A stretch of DNA of 8,352 nt from Paracoccaceae bacterium (GTDB lineage: Bacteria; Pseudomonadota; Alphaproteobacteria; Rhodobacterales; Rhodobacteraceae). The notes under the pieces were generated by a model. The model was not told the origin of the DNA, did no database searches, and worked only from the letters and a program-made list of their open reading frames with translations. How positions within the stretch are numbered: position 1 is the first letter of the stretch; each line of letters starts with the position of its first letter. A program made the translations under genes and the position numbers. The stretch covers positions 1 to 8,352 of the forward strand of contig JAFGVZ010000038.1 in NCBI GenBank assembly GCA_016937725.1. Reading direction: 5' to 3'. This document shows positions 6,294-8,352 of this stretch, piece by piece.

Positions 6294-7304
6294 CTACTTC
6301 AACCGCTGCACGACATAGGTCGCAAGGTCCGACAGCATGGCGCGCAAGGGCGTTTCGGGCAGGACCAACAACGCCTCTTTGGCGCGGTCTGACCATGCAA
6401 GCGCCTCGGCGCGCGTTTCCTCTAACGTGCCGTGGCGGGCGATGATCGCGCAAGCCTGTTCGAAATCGCCGTCCTGCTGATCGCCCTTGGCAATTGTGCG
6501 CTGCCAGAAGGCGCGTTCTGCATCGTCCGCACGGGAATAGGCGCGGATTATCGGCAAGGTCACTTTACGCTCGCGGAAATCGTCGCCAATACGTTTGCCG
6601 ATCCCGTCGCCCGCGCCGCCGAAATCCAGAAAATCATCAACCATCTGAAAACTGACGCCCAGCGCATCGCCGTAGATGAACAATGCCTGAACCTTGTCCT
6701 CGGAAGCACCGGCCAGCACCGCGCCAGATTCGGTGGCTGCGGAAAACAGCGCGGCGGTCTTGCCGCGGATCACCCGCAGATATTGGTCCTCGGTCGTGCC
6801 AAGGTTCTGCGCGGTGGTCAGTTGCAGCACCTCGCCCTCGGCAATCGTGGCAGAGGCGTTGGACAAGATGTCGAGCACCCGCAGCGACCCGCAAGCGACC
6901 ATAAGCTGAAACGCGCGGGCAAACAGGTAATCGCCGACCAGCACCGAAGATTTGTTGTCCCACAGCAGGTTCGCGGTCGCCCGCCCCCGCCTTTGGTCAC
7001 TTTCATCGACCACATCGTCATGCAGCAGCGTGGCGGTGTGGATGAATTCGACAGTCGCCGCCAGATGGTGATGATAGGGGCCATCGTAGCCACACAATTC
7101 AGCCGCCGCCAAGACCAGCATCGGCCGAATACGCTTGCCGCCAGCCTCGATCAGATGCGCTGTCACTTCGGGAATGCGCGGCGCATGTTCAGACGCCATG
7201 GTCTGACGGATGAGCGCGTTGACCGCGGTCAGATCGTCTGACAAATGCGCGGCAAGCGCATCATGCGGGCGGTCTTGCATATGTTGCGTGTCCATCTTGT
7301 GCAT
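6294..7304 (-). CDS. Long-chain polyprenyl diphosphate synthase (ubiquinone side chain)
   Basis: This 336-residue trans-polyprenyl synthase condenses isopentenyl diphosphate units onto an allylic primer. In alphaproteobacteria the long-chain product (often C50, sometimes C40) becomes the ubiquinone tail. Visible motifs are GGKRIRP (55-61), the first Asp-rich motif HDDVVDESDQRRG (95-107; Asp96, Asp97, Asp100), GKTAALFSAA (181-190) and the second Asp-rich motif QMVDDFLDFGG (220-230; Asp223, Asp224, Asp227). The residue five before the first DDxxD is Ala91 (HTATLLHDD), a small residue that fits a long-chain enzyme rather than a farnesyl or geranylgeranyl synthase. Exact chain length cannot be read from sequence. 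The start may be Met1 (7304), Met4 (7295) or Met9; a GAGACGGG stretch upstream could serve either of the first two. The gene is divergent from the DUF2007 gene. ispB, ddsA and dps are used for such genes, so I give no symbol. Confidence 0.94.
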   Translation of the reverse strand: MHKMDTQHMQDRPHDALAAHLSDDLTAVNALIRQTMASEHAPRIPEVTAHLIEAGGKRIRPMLVLAAAELCGYDGPYHHHLAATVEFIHTATLLHDDVVDESDQRRGRATANLLWDNKSSVLVGDYLFARAFQLMVACGSLRVLDILSNASATIAEGEVLQLTTAQNLGTTEDQYLRVIRGKTAALFSAATESGAVLAGASEDKVQALFIYGDALGVSFQMVDDFLDFGGAGDGIGKRIGDDFRERKVTLPIIRAYSRADDAERAFWQRTIAKGDQQDGDFEQACAIIARHGTLEETRAEALAWSDRAKEALLVLPETPLRAMLSDLATYVVQRLK

Positions 7305-7337
7305 CCCGTCTCGACAAACTTAGGTCAGCGCCCCTAA

Positions 7338-7562
7338 ATGATGACCATGAAAGAGCTTTTGCGCACCACCAACCCGACGATCATACCCTACGCCACAGCG
7401 TTGCTACAGGGCGAGGGTATAGAGGTGTTCGATGTGGACGTCCATATGCACACGCTCGAATCGACCTTGGGCATGATGCCGCGCCGCTTGCTGGTCCGGC
7501 GCGAGGATTTTTTCATGGCCAGCTCCATACTTCGGGAGAATGGTATTCCGTTGCATGATTGA
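7338..7562 (+). CDS. DUF2007 family small protein
   Basis: This 74-residue soluble protein matches the DUF2007 family, sometimes called putative signal-transducing protein. Its biochemical role is unknown to me. The body KELLRTTNPTIIPYATALLQ, then EGIEVFDVDVHMHTLE and PRRLLVRREDFFMASSILRENGI, suggests a compact beta-alpha-beta fold. There is no signal peptide, membrane segment or cysteine. Three in-frame ATGs (7338, 7341, 7347) are possible starts. Related proteins usually begin M-KELLRT, which favours 7347, but no ribosome-binding site distinguishes them. The last 8 bases overlap the methyltransferase start, so translation of the two genes is probably coupled. The gene is divergent from the polyprenyl synthase across 33 bp. 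Confidence 0.85.
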   Translation: MMTMKELLRTTNPTIIPYATALLQGEGIEVFDVDVHMHTLESTLGMMPRRLLVRREDFFMASSILRENGIPLHD

Positions 7563-8328
7563 GTCAACCGACGGCGACCTGACACGTGATGCCTTTCTTG
7601 GCGGCCATGTGCAGGCATGGCAACCGCGTGTCGGGTATCGGGCGGCCACCGACCCGGTATTCCTTGCTGCCAGCGTGCCTGCGCGCAGCGGCCAAACGGT
7701 TTTGGAATTGGGCTGCGGCGCAGGCGTGGCCAGCCTATGCCTGTCAGCCCGCGTGCCCGGACTAATCCTGACGGGTATCGAGTTACAGGCCGATTATGCA
7801 GCGCTCGCACGGCGCAACGCTCTGGAAAACGCGGCCCCGTTGACCGTGGCAGAAGCCGATTTGCGCACCCTACCGTCCGACCTCCGCAGCCAAAGCTTCG
7901 ATCATGTCATGGCCAACCCGCCCTATTACGCGGCCCACGGTCCAGCCGCGCAGGACATAGGCCGCGACCTTGCCCTGCGCGAAGACACGCCTTTGACCGA
8001 TTGGCTGGATGTGGGATTGCGGCGGGCGCGGGACGGCGGGTTTCTGACGGTCATTCACCTGACCGACCGCCTGCCCGATATTCTGGCGGCGCTTGAGGGG
8101 CGCGCAAGTGTGATCGTCCTGCCCTTGGCTGCACGGTCGAAACGGCCAGCACGCCGCGTGATCGTGCAGGCGCGTAAGGGCGGGCGCAGTCCGTTCGTGT
8201 TGCTGCCGCCGCTTGTCATTCACGAGGGCGACAGCCATCCCGGCGATGGCGAATATTTCACCGCACCCGTGCGCGCCATCATGCGTGATCTGGGCGCGCT
8301 GGATCTGGCTGCGATGGCGCGGGCCTGA
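7555..8328 (+). CDS. TrmN6-like N6-adenine methyltransferase
   Basis: This 257-residue class I SAM-dependent methyltransferase is of the COG4123 type, whose Escherichia coli member methylates A37 of tRNA1(Val) at N6. The SAM-binding motif I is TVLELGCGAGVASL (48-61), followed by an acidic residue in GIELQADY (Glu76). The catalytic motif VMANPPYYA (118-126) contains NPPY, the signature of enzymes that methylate an exocyclic amino group. The N-terminal DAFLGGHVQAWQPRVGYRAATDPVFLAA is typical of the family. The start at 7555 is chosen over the in-frame ATG at 7540 because it matches the family N-terminus; the 7540 ATG is only 1 base after a GGGAG motif, too close. The gene overlaps the DUF2007 gene by 8 bp. 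The tRNA substrate in this organism is inferred, and another RNA or protein target is possible. Confidence 0.88.
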   Translation: MIESTDGDLTRDAFLGGHVQAWQPRVGYRAATDPVFLAASVPARSGQTVLELGCGAGVASLCLSARVPGLILTGIELQADYAALARRNALENAAPLTVAEADLRTLPSDLRSQSFDHVMANPPYYAAHGPAAQDIGRDLALREDTPLTDWLDVGLRRARDGGFLTVIHLTDRLPDILAALEGRASVIVLPLAARSKRPARRVIVQARKGGRSPFVLLPPLVIHEGDSHPGDGEYFTAPVRAIMRDLGALDLAAMARA

Positions 8329-8352
8329 GCCCTTGCCGCGCGCCCCATGACA

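Noticed and set aside
6432..7241. A 269-codon plus-strand open frame opposite the polyprenyl synthase gene
   Set aside because: The minus-strand gene has both Asp-rich motifs intact. The plus-strand protein is a low-information shadow with repeated Arg, Gly and Gln and no motif.
8329..8352. ATG at 8347 as the start of a further plus-strand gene
   Set aside because: Only two codons fit before the window ends, and no clear ribosome-binding site precedes it, so it cannot be supported.

Overview
The window looks like ordinary chromosomal housekeeping DNA from an alphaproteobacterium, most likely a Rhodobacteraceae (Roseobacter/Rhodobacter-type) organism. The basis is the high GC content, the alphaproteobacterial style of GroEL/GroES controlled by a CIRCE operator, and a set of proteins typical of that family: a DUF2161 protein, a TIGR01459 HAD protein, MaoC next to RibF, and a polyprenyl synthase next to DUF2007 and a TrmN6-like methyltransferase. 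The family assignment rests on recalled protein families, not on a search.

Layout. Bases 1-2069 hold the groES-groEL chaperonin operon on the minus strand. It has a good -35 box, a weaker -10 and a perfect CIRCE inverted repeat (HrcA operator). groEL runs off the left edge only a few codons before its expected end. Just upstream on the same strand (2130-2822) is a DUF2161 protein with a PD-(D/E)XK nuclease-like core and a C-terminal helix-turn-helix-like segment. A 99-bp divergent gap separates it from a plus-strand pair: a family II (Mn-dependent) inorganic pyrophosphatase (2922-3842), then a TIGR01459-type HAD hydrolase 10 bp downstream (3853-4734). A 143-bp AT-richer gap with three TTGC/GCAA dyads precedes a MaoC-like hydratase (4878-5336) and ribF (5364-6290). 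ribF converges with a long-chain polyprenyl diphosphate synthase (minus, 6294-7304) with only 3 bp between the stop codons. Divergent from that, after 33 bp, lies a small DUF2007 protein (7338-7562) that overlaps a TrmN6-like N6-adenine methyltransferase (7555-8328).

How the genes relate. groES and groEL make the two parts of the chaperonin under heat-shock repression. RibF makes FMN and FAD, and the polyprenyl synthase makes the isoprenoid tail of ubiquinone; both serve respiration and redox enzymes. The pyrophosphatase drives the many reactions that release pyrophosphate, including those of RibF and the polyprenyl synthase. This is a general metabolic link, not evidence of a dedicated pathway.

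I found no mobile element, CRISPR array, tRNA, rRNA, defence system or biosynthetic cluster. I do not see a convincing undescribed system. The least explained items are the DUF2161 protein, the HAD protein lacking the usual second aspartate, the DUF2007-methyltransferase overlap, and the TTGC/GCAA dyads upstream of the MaoC gene.
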